The notes under the pieces: model-generated | Told to the model about the DNA's origin: nothing | The model's input: the letters and a program-made list of their open reading frames with translations, nothing else | Databases searched by the model: none | In this document: positions 17,401 to 24,886 of the stretch, piece by piece | How the letters are laid out: every line of letters starts with the position of its first letter | How positions within the stretch are numbered: the stretch's first letter is position 1 | Program-made: the position numbers and the translations under genes | Assembly: GCA_964443525.1 (NCBI GenBank) | Contig: CAYUCY010000012.1 | Coordinates: forward strand, 1-30,245 | Source of the DNA: CAYUCY01 sp964443525 | Lineage (GTDB): Bacteria; Pseudomonadota; Alphaproteobacteria; Caedimonadales; Caedimonadaceae | Length of the DNA: 30,245 nucleotides | Direction of reading: 5' to 3'

Positions 17401-17532
17401 GGCATTTGCTTTTACATAAGCCTGTAGTAGCGCCTCTTCTTCTGGAGAGGAGCACCAATTCTCTGAAGCAGTTAAATGCGACATCAAAATGAAAGTCAGA
17501 GCAAAAACTGCAGAGAAGGCGACCCTATTCAT
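14476..17532 (-). CDS. Large exported ankyrin-like protein with kinase-like motif
   Basis: 1018 residues from the ATG at 17532, chosen because GGAG lies 6 bases upstream; a longer TTG start at 17544 would fall on this site. Residues 1-23 (MNRVAFSAVFALTFILMSHL...) form a signal peptide. A region at about 85-285 contains YGHCDFNAKQ (H225, D227, Q232) and, 19 residues after D227, D246 in YLIDTKES; this order and spacing resemble the catalytic loop and metal-binding Asp of protein-kinase-like enzymes. From about 350 to the end the protein is a string of short helical pairs with ankyrin-like units, for example ELIEFMIQSGADPND (about 446-460) and PLTRLLVSADINVPI. No transmembrane segment follows the signal peptide. 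It is AT-rich and alone, converging on the lysR gene. It may be an exported effector; no specific family is recognised. Confidence 0.75.
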   Translation of the reverse strand: MNRVAFSAVFALTFILMSHLTASENWCSSPEEEALLQAYVKANAELDFESVATLFDKAEIGKKQTLSEDELPSSELTYIHEPYWRYNIIQLREYGKRIIKKISPYFVDTADVDEKNRIVFHSGETVKVRKVSEFGRVLPLIYLREILERTNAKGLSVPRIFIVPTKSKKVSFTFHMPYLREGHQNMFLDVANNILQVESNSFEIYQEYIEGNGFVGDKSFSPYGHCDFNAKQIVRSTIDGKKYLIDTKESKNFFTPQLNPIQGSFFSYWHLKIGRYLPQDERAFEQWKKKQQHLMLNEKALHYLVGLPSIQVDIGNLESMRLEAVSLSESIFFDDDEEDTLYFSNPKDNIARYLAMGRFDLLKKFIKENRSLSLDGILVPTFLDATTLRQLTPVQFILRQNIVSEELFELLALFKDQRQYFENPGGNTDFSFLPLRMALKWMSPELIEFMIQSGADPNDKLNNETVLDQALRLLAWEINSKNLENQKSLLIIIEILLERIGEIESGTLKGLIGLIPFESEESESEEAVESLLTPGMGKNLLSRMLKKSKTESSEVIIEAANLGSLELLNLVLAHYVDQKVLQNALKGLLTADLKSRFKELPEELRVSLLRTVLEKIDYVDEASLDAAFKLGAKQILSDMTDKKFDTGFALRVAVQNVKDPSHDYIRAVTKDTSLRDPYWNQLVEKILTKSPSEEALDKAIVHALVNGKAEILESLLQYMPENAPHTHQQVAKIVKEKYTNDLILEKAVSMGNVPLTRLLVSADINVPITHFRQALWLRRNQHQILDILIGAKNISLGVALCDAIDAGCTEAIMKIVPKLEKISSEGYRRAFAIKNPKVIDAILSHLNHAAENKELMTLYDVEELIRSGDVSAIEMMVERNVNLGESLVAVVRLITFAADNKLKIDYNWYELLRKIVEKNPPAKDVDHALAVALINSQTLILSSLISKMPEDAPKSKWAVQRLVANQYMRGEDFRTAILLDSETLTRFFIECGMKVNPSHIQLVESLNLQKSLKVMRGF

Positions 17533-17566
17533 AAAGAACTCCAATAAAATATTAGCTTTTATTATC

Positions 17567-17594
17567 TATGTAATATCGATCTAAAAAATGTCAA
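17567..17594 (-). promoter_or_regulatory. Candidate promoter of the ankyrin-like gene
   Basis: On the minus strand a perfect TTGACA (17594-17589) is followed after 16 bp by TACATA (17572-17567), about 35 bp before the start codon. The -10 matches only partly. Confidence 0.4.
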
Positions 17595-17751
17595 TTAGAA
17601 AAAATCCGATAAAGTATGCAAAAATTCTTTTTTCACTGCAGCTTTTTCAGAAGGAACTGAAATTCCGAAACGCCTTAATCTCCCAGAATTCTTGACCTTT
17701 TCCTCATTTCGTGTCAGACTTTATCAAAGACTTAATTCTAGGAAAAAAGCC

Positions 17752-19998
17752 TTGGCTAAAACGCCCCGGGACCCGGAAGGACAGATTAAAGACATCTCGC
17801 TCGAGCATGCTTTAAGCGAGCGATACTTAAGTTATTCCTTGTCTACTATTACGGCTCGCTCCCTTCCTGATGTGCGAGACGGTTTAAAACCCGTCCAGAG
17901 GCGCATCCTCTATGCTATGAAGGAATCGGGCAATACGGCCGAAAAGCCCTACCGAAAATCGGCCAGTGCGGTCGGATACGTGATGATGAAGTATCATCCT
18001 CACGGGAACGATCCTATTTACGAAGCTATGGTTCGCCTGGCACAGGATTTTTCAACCCGCTATCCTCTGATCGACGGACAAGGGAATTTCGGCAGCATTG
18101 ACGGCGATAATGCGGCCGCCATGCGGTATACAGAAGCCCGCATGACGCAGGCTGCAGGAGCTCTCCTGGAAGGAATCGACGAAGAAGCCGTCGATTTTCA
18201 AGAAACTTATAACGGAGAGACCGTAGAACCGGTAGTTTTACCTGCGGCTTTTCCCAATTTACTTGCAAACGGCGCCACGGGCATCGCTGTCGGTATGGCC
18301 ACCAACATTCCACCCCATAATGTAGGCGAGATTTGCGAAGCCCTTCTTCATCTGATTAAAAGTCCGAACGTTTCCGTGGAAGCCCTGATGAAGTATCTTC
18401 CCGGCCCCGATTTTCCGACAGGCGGTGTCATCGTCGAATCTCCCTCAAGCCTTTTAAAGACTTATGAAACGGGACGGGGAAGCATCCGTCTTCGGGCTCG
18501 TTGGCAAATGGAAGAACTTAAGGGCGGACTTTATCAAATCGTCGTGACCGAACTTCCCTATCAGGTGCAAAAAAGCAGACTCATTGAACGTCTTGCCGCT
18601 CTCATCCAGGAAAAGAAAATCCCGATCTTGGCAGATGTGAGGGACGAATCCACAACGGACATCCGGCTGATCTTGTTCCCTAGGTCCCGCAACGTCGATG
18701 CCAACGTTTTGATGGAAGCGCTCTTTAAAAACTCTGATTTAGAGATTCGATTTAACTTGAATATGAATGTTCTCGATCAAGGTCAGATCCCGAAGGTTAT
18801 GACCTTGAAAGAGATTCTTCAGGCTTTTCTTAACCACCGCCAGATTGTTTTACACAGGCGAACACAGCATCGCATCTCACAAATCGATCACCGCCTTGAG
18901 GTCCTCGAAGGCTATCGCATTGCTTATCTCAATCTCGATGAAGTCATCCGAATTATTCGAGAGGAAGAAGACCCGAAAGCGAAAATGACCCAAAAGTGGC
19001 AACTTACGGATGTTCAGGCTGAGGCCATCTTGAACATGCGTTTGAGAGCCCTGAGAAAACTCGAAGAGCTTCAAATTCTGGAAGAAATTAAAAAATTAAC
19101 ACTAGAAAAAGACGATTTGAAAGCCCTCCTTGCAGAGGAAGGAAAGCAATGGCAGAAAATTGCGGATGAAATTCGTCTCATTCGTAAAAATTTCGGGCAT
19201 GCTCATCTATTCGGAAAGCGTCGCACCGAGTTTTTGGAAGCGCCCGAAATTACTGAAATGCCGCTTGAGGCCATGATCGAGAGAGAGCCCGTCACAATTG
19301 TCTGCTCCCAAAAAGATTGGATACGGTCTCTTAAGGGACATTCTCTTCAAACGGATGACCTAAAATACAAAGAGGGGGATGAGGGCCGCTTTATTCTCAC
19401 GGGGGAGACGACGGATAAACTCGTTGTCTTTGCCACCAACGGACGCTCCTACACCGTGCCCGTTGACCGCTTACCGGGAGGGCGCGGTCATGGAGAACCT
19501 CTCCGTTTGATGATTGACCTCCCTCATGAAGAGCAAGTGGTTAGCATGCTAGTCATGAAACCGGATCAAGGAGATCAGAAGATCCTCATTGTCTCAAGCG
19601 ACGGGAGAGGATTTCTGATTGCACTCAAAGATATTTTGGCTCAAACCAAGGCCGGTAAGCAAATCCTGAATGTCTCACCCCCCGCTTCTTTAAAAAAGGT
19701 AGAGTTGGTTAAAGGAGACCATGTCGCTTGCGTCGGCGATAACCGAAAGATGCTTGTCTTTGAAATCTCCGATGTTCCTGAACTCACGCGGGGACGAGGC
19801 GTTATTCTGCAAAAATATCGGGATGGCGGCCTTGCTGATTTGAAAGTTTTCTCCTTGAACGAGGGACTTTCCTGGGCTTCCGGTACGCGCACCCGAACTG
19901 AGACGGCTCTCACCCCCTGGCTTGGAAAAAGAGCTCAAGCGGGTCGTATGGTTCCCGCAGGGTTCCCCAGATCCGGAAAATTTGAAACATCTTCTTAA
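17752..19998 (+). CDS. parC: DNA topoisomerase IV subunit A (ParC)
   Basis: Decatenates replicated chromosomes together with ParE. About 748 residues from a TTG at 17752, preferred because AGGA lies 8 bases upstream; the frame is open from an earlier TTG at 17692, which has no ribosome binding site. E. coli ParC has 752 residues. The catalytic tyrosine is in AAMRYTEARM (Y126), the region DVRDGLKPVQRRILYAM is typical, and the C-terminal part carries the beta-propeller repeats (from about residue 490). GDNAAAMRYTEARM and the length favour ParC over GyrA. The quinolone-determining motif is unusual: HPHG-N-D-P-IYE instead of the common HPHG-D-S-x-xYE. No parE is adjacent. Confidence 0.93.
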   Translation: MAKTPRDPEGQIKDISLEHALSERYLSYSLSTITARSLPDVRDGLKPVQRRILYAMKESGNTAEKPYRKSASAVGYVMMKYHPHGNDPIYEAMVRLAQDFSTRYPLIDGQGNFGSIDGDNAAAMRYTEARMTQAAGALLEGIDEEAVDFQETYNGETVEPVVLPAAFPNLLANGATGIAVGMATNIPPHNVGEICEALLHLIKSPNVSVEALMKYLPGPDFPTGGVIVESPSSLLKTYETGRGSIRLRARWQMEELKGGLYQIVVTELPYQVQKSRLIERLAALIQEKKIPILADVRDESTTDIRLILFPRSRNVDANVLMEALFKNSDLEIRFNLNMNVLDQGQIPKVMTLKEILQAFLNHRQIVLHRRTQHRISQIDHRLEVLEGYRIAYLNLDEVIRIIREEEDPKAKMTQKWQLTDVQAEAILNMRLRALRKLEELQILEEIKKLTLEKDDLKALLAEEGKQWQKIADEIRLIRKNFGHAHLFGKRRTEFLEAPEITEMPLEAMIEREPVTIVCSQKDWIRSLKGHSLQTDDLKYKEGDEGRFILTGETTDKLVVFATNGRSYTVPVDRLPGGRGHGEPLRLMIDLPHEEQVVSMLVMKPDQGDQKILIVSSDGRGFLIALKDILAQTKAGKQILNVSPPASLKKVELVKGDHVACVGDNRKMLVFEISDVPELTRGRGVILQKYRDGGLADLKVFSLNEGLSWASGTRTRTETALTPWLGKRAQAGRMVPAGFPRSGKFETSS

Positions 19999-20114
19999 AT
20001 GTTGTTTAAATATCGTGAGTTTTTAAGTGGTCACGATCATCAATCTAATTGACGGGTATATTAGAACCTTCTATAAAAAGATATATTTTTCTTTTATTTT
20101 TGGAGCTTATTCCT

Positions 20115-20861
20115 ATGACCCTTAATTCATCCATATACGTTTGTTCTTCAGTCTTCTCCCTGTTTTTATTTTTCTCTTCTTTTCAATTCGCTGATGCAAA
20201 GGAGGACATAAAAAAATACATTCCAAAAGAATATCGTCATTATGTTCCGGATATAGCTAACCTTGATAATGATGATTTTGATATCTTTGATGATGAATCA
20301 TCAGATGACGATGATAAAGATCTTCCCGGCTCTGAAACACATTACGGCCCCGCTTCTTATTCGGATAAAAAATTCGAAAATCTCAAGGTGCATGGCCCTA
20401 CGACTTTAAAAAATGTCACTGTTGAAAAGAAAATCGAGGTACACGGACCCTTTGTTTCCAAAAATATTAAAACTGAATCACTGAATGTTCTTGGTCCTGT
20501 AAAGGTAAATAACATGAAGGCCGATAACATCGAAATAACAGGACCCGCAATAGTCAAAAATTCAGAAATTTCTGGAAAATCTAATATTAATGGACCGTTA
20601 ATTGGGAAAACTTCTCTTTTCAAAGGAGATTTGAGTATATCCGCGCATAAAATCAAGCTCATCGATTCAGAGGCTGAATCCATTTTTATCCATAAGAATT
20701 CCCCGTCGGACTACAAAAAGCAAATCCTTTATTTGAAAGGAAAGACGATTGTCCACAAGGATATCTCTTTTGAGCAAGGAGATGGGCTTGTTTTTGTTGA
20801 CAAGAATGCAATCCTGAAAGGCAAGATAAAAGGTGGCAAGGTAAAATTACATACTGAATAA
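20115..20861 (+). CDS. Exported glycine-proline repeat protein, probable beta-helix
   Basis: 248 residues from the ATG at 20115, which has GGAG 9 bases upstream; the frame is open further up only through a TTG at 20049. Residues 1-28 form a signal peptide ending in FADA. Next comes an acidic stretch (about 48-68, many D and E), then six repeats of 16-17 residues, each with a hydrophobic-x-GP core: YGPAS, VHGPT, VHGPF, VLGPV, ITGPA, INGPL (GP at about 78, 94, 111, 127, 143, 160). Alternating hydrophobic residues suggest stacked beta strands, as in bactofilins or other right-handed beta-helices. The last 80 residues are lysine-rich and also strand-like. No enzyme motif is seen. It lies alone between parC and the convergent rocD, and is AT-rich. 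Confidence 0.7.
   Translation: MTLNSSIYVCSSVFSLFLFFSSFQFADAKEDIKKYIPKEYRHYVPDIANLDNDDFDIFDDESSDDDDKDLPGSETHYGPASYSDKKFENLKVHGPTTLKNVTVEKKIEVHGPFVSKNIKTESLNVLGPVKVNNMKADNIEITGPAIVKNSEISGKSNINGPLIGKTSLFKGDLSISAHKIKLIDSEAESIFIHKNSPSDYKKQILYLKGKTIVHKDISFEQGDGLVFVDKNAILKGKIKGGKVKLHTE
20346..20620 (+). repeat. Coding repeat: six GP units of 16-17 codons
   Basis: Six copies of a 48-51 bp unit within the exported GP-repeat gene, marked at protein level by the GP dipeptide followed three residues later by K/N in most copies. The DNA copies are diverged, so the repeat is old or under protein-level selection. Confidence 0.6.
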
Positions 20862-20918
20862 AAATATGAAATAAGATTGAGATCTTGGGAAGTCACTCCC
20901 CTTATAAACAACCTCTTC

Positions 20919-22148
20919 TTACGCCCTTTGTGTTAGGGGCTCTTCCAAGTTTTCGAAAACACGCCTAATACGGGATAATCCCCATTCTAGTTCTTGTTCG
21001 GTGATGGTCAAGGGCGGGGCAAACCGAATCACGGTATCATGAGTTTCCTTGGAAAGAATACCTTCCGCCATCAGTCGTAAACAAACGTCTCGTGCCATAA
21101 TGTAGGCGGGATTCATCTCAATTCCAATCCAAAGACCTGCCCCCCGGATGTCCTTAATCCAAGGATGTTTAATATTCTGAAGAGCATCCTTTAAGTAGGC
21201 CCCCATCCGTTCCGACTTTTGAACCAGATTATCCTCCTCCAGAATTTTGAGCGATTCGAGCGCAACAGCGCAAGCAAGCGGGTTCCCGCCGAAAGTAGAC
21301 CCGTGACTTCCGGGGGTGAAGACGGACATCAGATCATGCGTACCTAAAAAAACGGAGACGGGATAAACCCCTCCCCCTAAAGCTTTTCCTAAAGTAAGCC
21401 CGTCCGGTTTAACGTTTTCATGTCCAAAAGCGAACATTTTCCCCGTCCTTCCTAATCCCGTTTGGACCTCATCCAGGATCAAAAGAACATTGTGTCGTGT
21501 GCAAATCTCTCGCACTCTCAAAAGCCACCCTTTGGGTGGTACAATAATGCCGGCCTCACCTTGCATCGGCTCTACCAGAAAAGCGCATGTGTTGGGTGTT
21601 ATCGCTTTTTCGAGAGCCTCCGCATCGCCAAACGGAATGTGACGAAAGCCGGGCGTAAAGGGACCAAACCCTTTCCGATATTTAGGTTCCGAAGAAAAAC
21701 TGATGACCGTTGTCGTCCGACCGTGAAAATTGCCCTGGCAAATGATAATCTCCGCTTCATTTTCAGGAATGGCCTTCTTGAGATGACCCCAACGTCTTGC
21801 CCCTTTGATGGCTGTCTCAACAGCTTCAGCACCTGTATTCATGGGAATACCCTGATCAAGCCCCGTCAGGAAACAAAGCTTTTCAAGAAGCGGTGCGAGC
21901 TTGTCCGTGTGATACGCTCGCGAACAAACGGCCAAAGTTTTAGCCTGTTCATTGAGAACATTTAAAATCCTGGGATTGCTGTGTCCGTAAGAGACGGCGG
22001 AGTAAGCGGACATCATGTCCAGATATTTTTTTCCCTCGACATCCCAAAGCCAAACACCTTCGCCCCGGACAAGCGTGACGGGAATCGGAAGGTAATTTTT
22101 AGCGCAAACTTTCCCTTCTCTTTCAATAAACTCCTGATTCGTTGTCAT
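20919..22148 (-). CDS. rocD: Ornithine aminotransferase
   Basis: 409 residues of the class III (fold type I) aminotransferases. The pyridoxal-phosphate site is visible in LILDEVQTGLGRTGKMFAF and in GLTLGKALGGGVYPVSV, whose lysine forms the Schiff base. The sequence matches ornithine--oxo-acid transaminases better than acetylornithine or GABA enzymes (YGHSNPRI near the N-terminus, GSHGSTFGGNPLA). It converts ornithine and 2-oxoglutarate to glutamate-5-semialdehyde and glutamate. Its start lies inside the end of the arginase gene (26-bp overlap) behind a strong GGGGAGGGGGA site, so the pair is coupled: arginine to ornithine to glutamate semialdehyde. Confidence 0.93.
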   Translation of the reverse strand: MTTNQEFIEREGKVCAKNYLPIPVTLVRGEGVWLWDVEGKKYLDMMSAYSAVSYGHSNPRILNVLNEQAKTLAVCSRAYHTDKLAPLLEKLCFLTGLDQGIPMNTGAEAVETAIKGARRWGHLKKAIPENEAEIIICQGNFHGRTTTVISFSSEPKYRKGFGPFTPGFRHIPFGDAEALEKAITPNTCAFLVEPMQGEAGIIVPPKGWLLRVREICTRHNVLLILDEVQTGLGRTGKMFAFGHENVKPDGLTLGKALGGGVYPVSVFLGTHDLMSVFTPGSHGSTFGGNPLACAVALESLKILEEDNLVQKSERMGAYLKDALQNIKHPWIKDIRGAGLWIGIEMNPAYIMARDVCLRLMAEGILSKETHDTVIRFAPPLTITEQELEWGLSRIRRVFENLEEPLTQRA

Positions 22149-23055
22149 TCGATCCCCCTCCCCGTTGCGGTAAAATTCTTTTTAAAAGCCTAAGCGCCAA
22201 TTGAGCGGTTTTCAACTCGATATCTAAGTCGGGATTATATTCCGTAACCTCACAGGCCGTATATCCCTCTCTTTCCCTAATTTTGTGAAGATAAGGCAAG
22301 ACCTCATCCTGACGAAGACCGTGAGGAGCGGGACTCCCAACCCCCGGAGCCTCTAAGGGATCGAAAGCGTCTAAATCGATACTGACCCCGAACCCTTTCG
22401 TACCTTTCGTCAGAATTTCAAGCGCCTCCTCCAGACAAGGACCGAACCCTCTTCTCTGAATCTCTTCCATCTTGTAAATGCGGACCCCCAATTTTTGAAG
22501 AAGGCTTTCCTCTTCTTTCTCAAAGCTCCGTATTCCCATTAAAACGGCATGTCGCGGAGATATTTTAGGACCCTTGGAGCCGACTTGGAGAAGCTCTTTT
22601 TCCCCGTACCCCATGAGAGTGGCAAGAGGCATTCCATGATAGGCTTTAGATGGGCTTGTTGCATAGGTGTGCGCGTCCATATGCGCATCAATCCAAAGAA
22701 GCCCGAATTTATCCTGTGCCCCGAGAAACGTCGTCACACCGCTCCAAGTCCCGATTGCAATCGAATGATCTCCCCCGATAACGCAAGGAAATTTTTGATC
22801 TTCAAGCGTTCGTTGGACACTTTGAGCAATTTTATCCGCCATTTCACTGACAAGAGGGAGAGACGGTCTTCCGACGGGGATTACCTCATCCACGGCTCTT
22901 TTAAGAGGATAAAGGGTTTCTGGCCAAATAACTTCAATACCGACCTGGTGGAGACTTTTAAGGGGATCCATATCTTTAAAGACGACCGGGCCTTTTTCCG
23001 TTGCCCTGAGCTGTGCACCCCAACCTGATGCGGCTCCTATGATTTTTGAAGTCAT
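22123..23055 (-). CDS. rocF: Arginase
   Basis: 310 residues from the ATG at 23055, which has GGAGGT 6 bases upstream; an ATG two codons earlier touches that site and is unlikely. The binuclear manganese motifs of the arginase family are present: IGGDHSIAIG, WIDAHMDAHT and SIDLDAFDP. It hydrolyses arginine to ornithine and urea. It is followed and overlapped by rocD, so the two form an arginine-use operon. The end of the protein (RGGGSNDNESGVY) is unconserved and encodes the rocD ribosome binding site. Agmatinase is an alternative within the superfamily, but the order SPAPHGLRQDE and the rocD partner favour arginase. Confidence 0.93.
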   Translation of the reverse strand: MTSKIIGAASGWGAQLRATEKGPVVFKDMDPLKSLHQVGIEVIWPETLYPLKRAVDEVIPVGRPSLPLVSEMADKIAQSVQRTLEDQKFPCVIGGDHSIAIGTWSGVTTFLGAQDKFGLLWIDAHMDAHTYATSPSKAYHGMPLATLMGYGEKELLQVGSKGPKISPRHAVLMGIRSFEKEEESLLQKLGVRIYKMEEIQRRGFGPCLEEALEILTKGTKGFGVSIDLDAFDPLEAPGVGSPAPHGLRQDEVLPYLHKIREREGYTACEVTEYNPDLDIELKTAQLALRLLKRILPQRGGGSNDNESGVY

Positions 23056-23163
23056 CTGCATACCTCCCCCCTTTTTTTGTTATGGTTCTTTGTAAAACTC
23101 GGGTCGTTTATCGAAACCTTCGTGTCAACGGAAATAAAAATAAAATAAATCCCTATCTTCATT

Positions 23164-23193
23164 AAATCTTAAGAGGGATTAAAAAAATCTTAA
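23164..23193 (-). promoter_or_regulatory. Two 9-bp direct repeats upstream of rocF
   Basis: AAATCTTAA occurs at 23164-23172 and 23185-23193, 21 bp apart, i.e. two turns of the helix on the same face, about 110-140 bp before the arginase start. An imperfect TTGACA also lies in this gap but has no fitting -10. The repeats could bind a regulator; they do not resemble an ArgR box. Confidence 0.3.
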
Positions 23194-23236
23194 TAATCGA
23201 GACATTCAGAAGAACATATTGATATAATTATACATT

Positions 23237-24859
23237 TTATTTAGAAAAGAAGTTTTTATAAACTCGAACGGGTCCTTTTTCGAAAACCTGTACAGCCTCA
23301 GGGAATCTTGATTCAAATTCACCGTAACGTTCTTTGTAGACGAAAAAAAGAACTTCTCCTTTAAGGGCGTCTATCCGCACGAACCCCGCAAGAGACCCCC
23401 TTGTTCTTTCCGCATAGAGAAGGTCGTTGGAGAGGCTATCGGCAATTAAGAGCGGTTTTTTCGTATAAAATAGGACCGATGAAATTTTTTCATAGTCCCG
23501 ATAAAGACAAAGGGTTTTATCCGGGAAATGAGCGAGGGTCTCCTCGGTAATTTGTTTTGCAGAGAGCTCGTTTTCCTGGAACTGAATAGCCGAGAGAAGG
23601 AGAAGCGTTACCGGAATACTTTGGAGCGTTAACGGCAAGATTTTCAAAAAACTTCTCTGCTGTCCCCATACAAAACCGAGAGATAAAGCCGAGAGCAAAC
23701 ACCAAAGACTAATCCAAAAAAGAGAAAGAGGAGGAATAAACGAGGTAGCTTTAGAAGGGAGGGCAATCCACCCAAAAAAAAGAATCAAGACACCAAAGCT
23801 TGGTAAAAGAACAAAGAAACTGACGAGGCCTTGAGAAAATTTTCTCCACTTTAATGTTGACAGATAAAAAGCAAAAATGCCGATCAAGGGTGGAAAAACT
23901 GTCATAATATAATAATTGGCTTTGGCTTTTGAAAATGAGAAGAAAAGAAAAAAGATCAAAAACCAGCTGATGAAAAACTTAAAGAGAGGAGGCAGCAAGA
24001 GGCGGCGCGGTGCAAAAAAAAGAACAACGGTCCACGGCATCACATACAAAAATAATCGATGGATATAATAATAAAGGGGGCCGGAATAATAGTCTTTGGG
24101 TTCCCTCAGTCCTAAATAGCGCAGAACGTGCTCGTTTATGAAATAAAACCAGGCAAATCCCTCTTCATGCGTGACGGCTGCAACATGCCAAGGCAACAGA
24201 ACCAGTAAAAAGAGAGAAAGGCCCGTCACGTCAAAGAAAGTAATCCATTTCTCGCGTGACACCTTCATCCAAAAGAGAAAGATGACGACCGTTAAAAATG
24301 CAAGCGCAATTGCTAAAAAGCCCTTTGTTAAGACGGCAAAGGCAAGGAACACGTAGAACCACCTGATCCATCTCTTTTGAAATGTTTGATGCCAAAGAAA
24401 GAAGGAAAATAAGGAAAGGGAAAGAAATAAAGTCAGTAGAACATCAAAATAAACCATGCGGCTAAAGATGAGAAAACCCATTGCACTTGAGAAAAGAAGG
24501 ACTGCAAAAGCCGCAGATTTTTCAGAATCGACTTTTTTGAGAAAGACACCTGTTGCCCCCACCAAAGAAACTCCTGAGAGGGCCGGGATCAACCTGGCTG
24601 TTGTTTCGCCGACACCAAAAAGCTTAAAACACAAAGCAATCAACCAATATAAAAGAGGGGGCTTCTCAAGGTAGGGGCCCCCGTTAAGCGTCGGAATAAT
24701 GTAATTTTGATTTTCGAGCATCTCGATCGGGATTTGAGCATAAAGGCCTTCGTTATTGTTAAAAAGGCCGTAGCTGCCAAGTCCATAGAAAAAGCCGAAA
24801 AACACCAGTATACTGGCGGCAATGCAAAAAATCGTTTTCTCAAAGGCCGAAAGCGTCAT
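23237..24859 (-). CDS. Polyprenyl-phosphate-sugar glycosyltransferase, GT39/ArnT-like
   Basis: 540 residues from the ATG at 24859 (a TTG 13 codons earlier also continues the frame). About 11-12 membrane helices, followed by a soluble C-terminal part from about residue 430. The N-terminal periplasmic loop has the family pattern LFNNNEGLYAQIPIEML, then GGPYLEKPPLLYWL, as in ArnT and related PMT/GT39 enzymes, which transfer a sugar from a lipid carrier to lipid A or protein on the periplasmic side. The usual first acidic residue of the loop is replaced by N, but the E of NEGLYA is kept. The sugar and acceptor are unknown; no arn operon is nearby. It diverges from miaA with only 27 bp between starts. 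Confidence 0.85.
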   Translation of the reverse strand: MTLSAFEKTIFCIAASILVFFGFFYGLGSYGLFNNNEGLYAQIPIEMLENQNYIIPTLNGGPYLEKPPLLYWLIALCFKLFGVGETTARLIPALSGVSLVGATGVFLKKVDSEKSAAFAVLLFSSAMGFLIFSRMVYFDVLLTLFLSLSLFSFFLWHQTFQKRWIRWFYVFLAFAVLTKGFLAIALAFLTVVIFLFWMKVSREKWITFFDVTGLSLFLLVLLPWHVAAVTHEEGFAWFYFINEHVLRYLGLREPKDYYSGPLYYYIHRLFLYVMPWTVVLFFAPRRLLLPPLFKFFISWFLIFFLFFSFSKAKANYYIMTVFPPLIGIFAFYLSTLKWRKFSQGLVSFFVLLPSFGVLILFFGWIALPSKATSFIPPLSLFWISLWCLLSALSLGFVWGQQRSFLKILPLTLQSIPVTLLLLSAIQFQENELSAKQITEETLAHFPDKTLCLYRDYEKISSVLFYTKKPLLIADSLSNDLLYAERTRGSLAGFVRIDALKGEVLFFVYKERYGEFESRFPEAVQVFEKGPVRVYKNFFSK

Positions 24860-24886
24860 AATAACCGAGACTATAGGCGGAATTTC

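Noticed and set aside
17692..17751. Longer ParC N-terminus from TTG at 17692
   Set aside because: No Shine-Dalgarno site and a non-conserved basic extension; TTG at 17752 has AGGA at good distance and gives the normal length. Not fully excluded.
20887..20900. GGGA/TCCC hairpin between the GP-repeat gene and rocD
   Set aside because: 4-bp stem without a T run on either side.
24707..24886. 60-codon N-terminal extension of MiaA
   Set aside because: Antisense to the GT39 gene, lysine-rich, and absent from the family; GTG 24887 has a ribosome binding site just before the P-loop.
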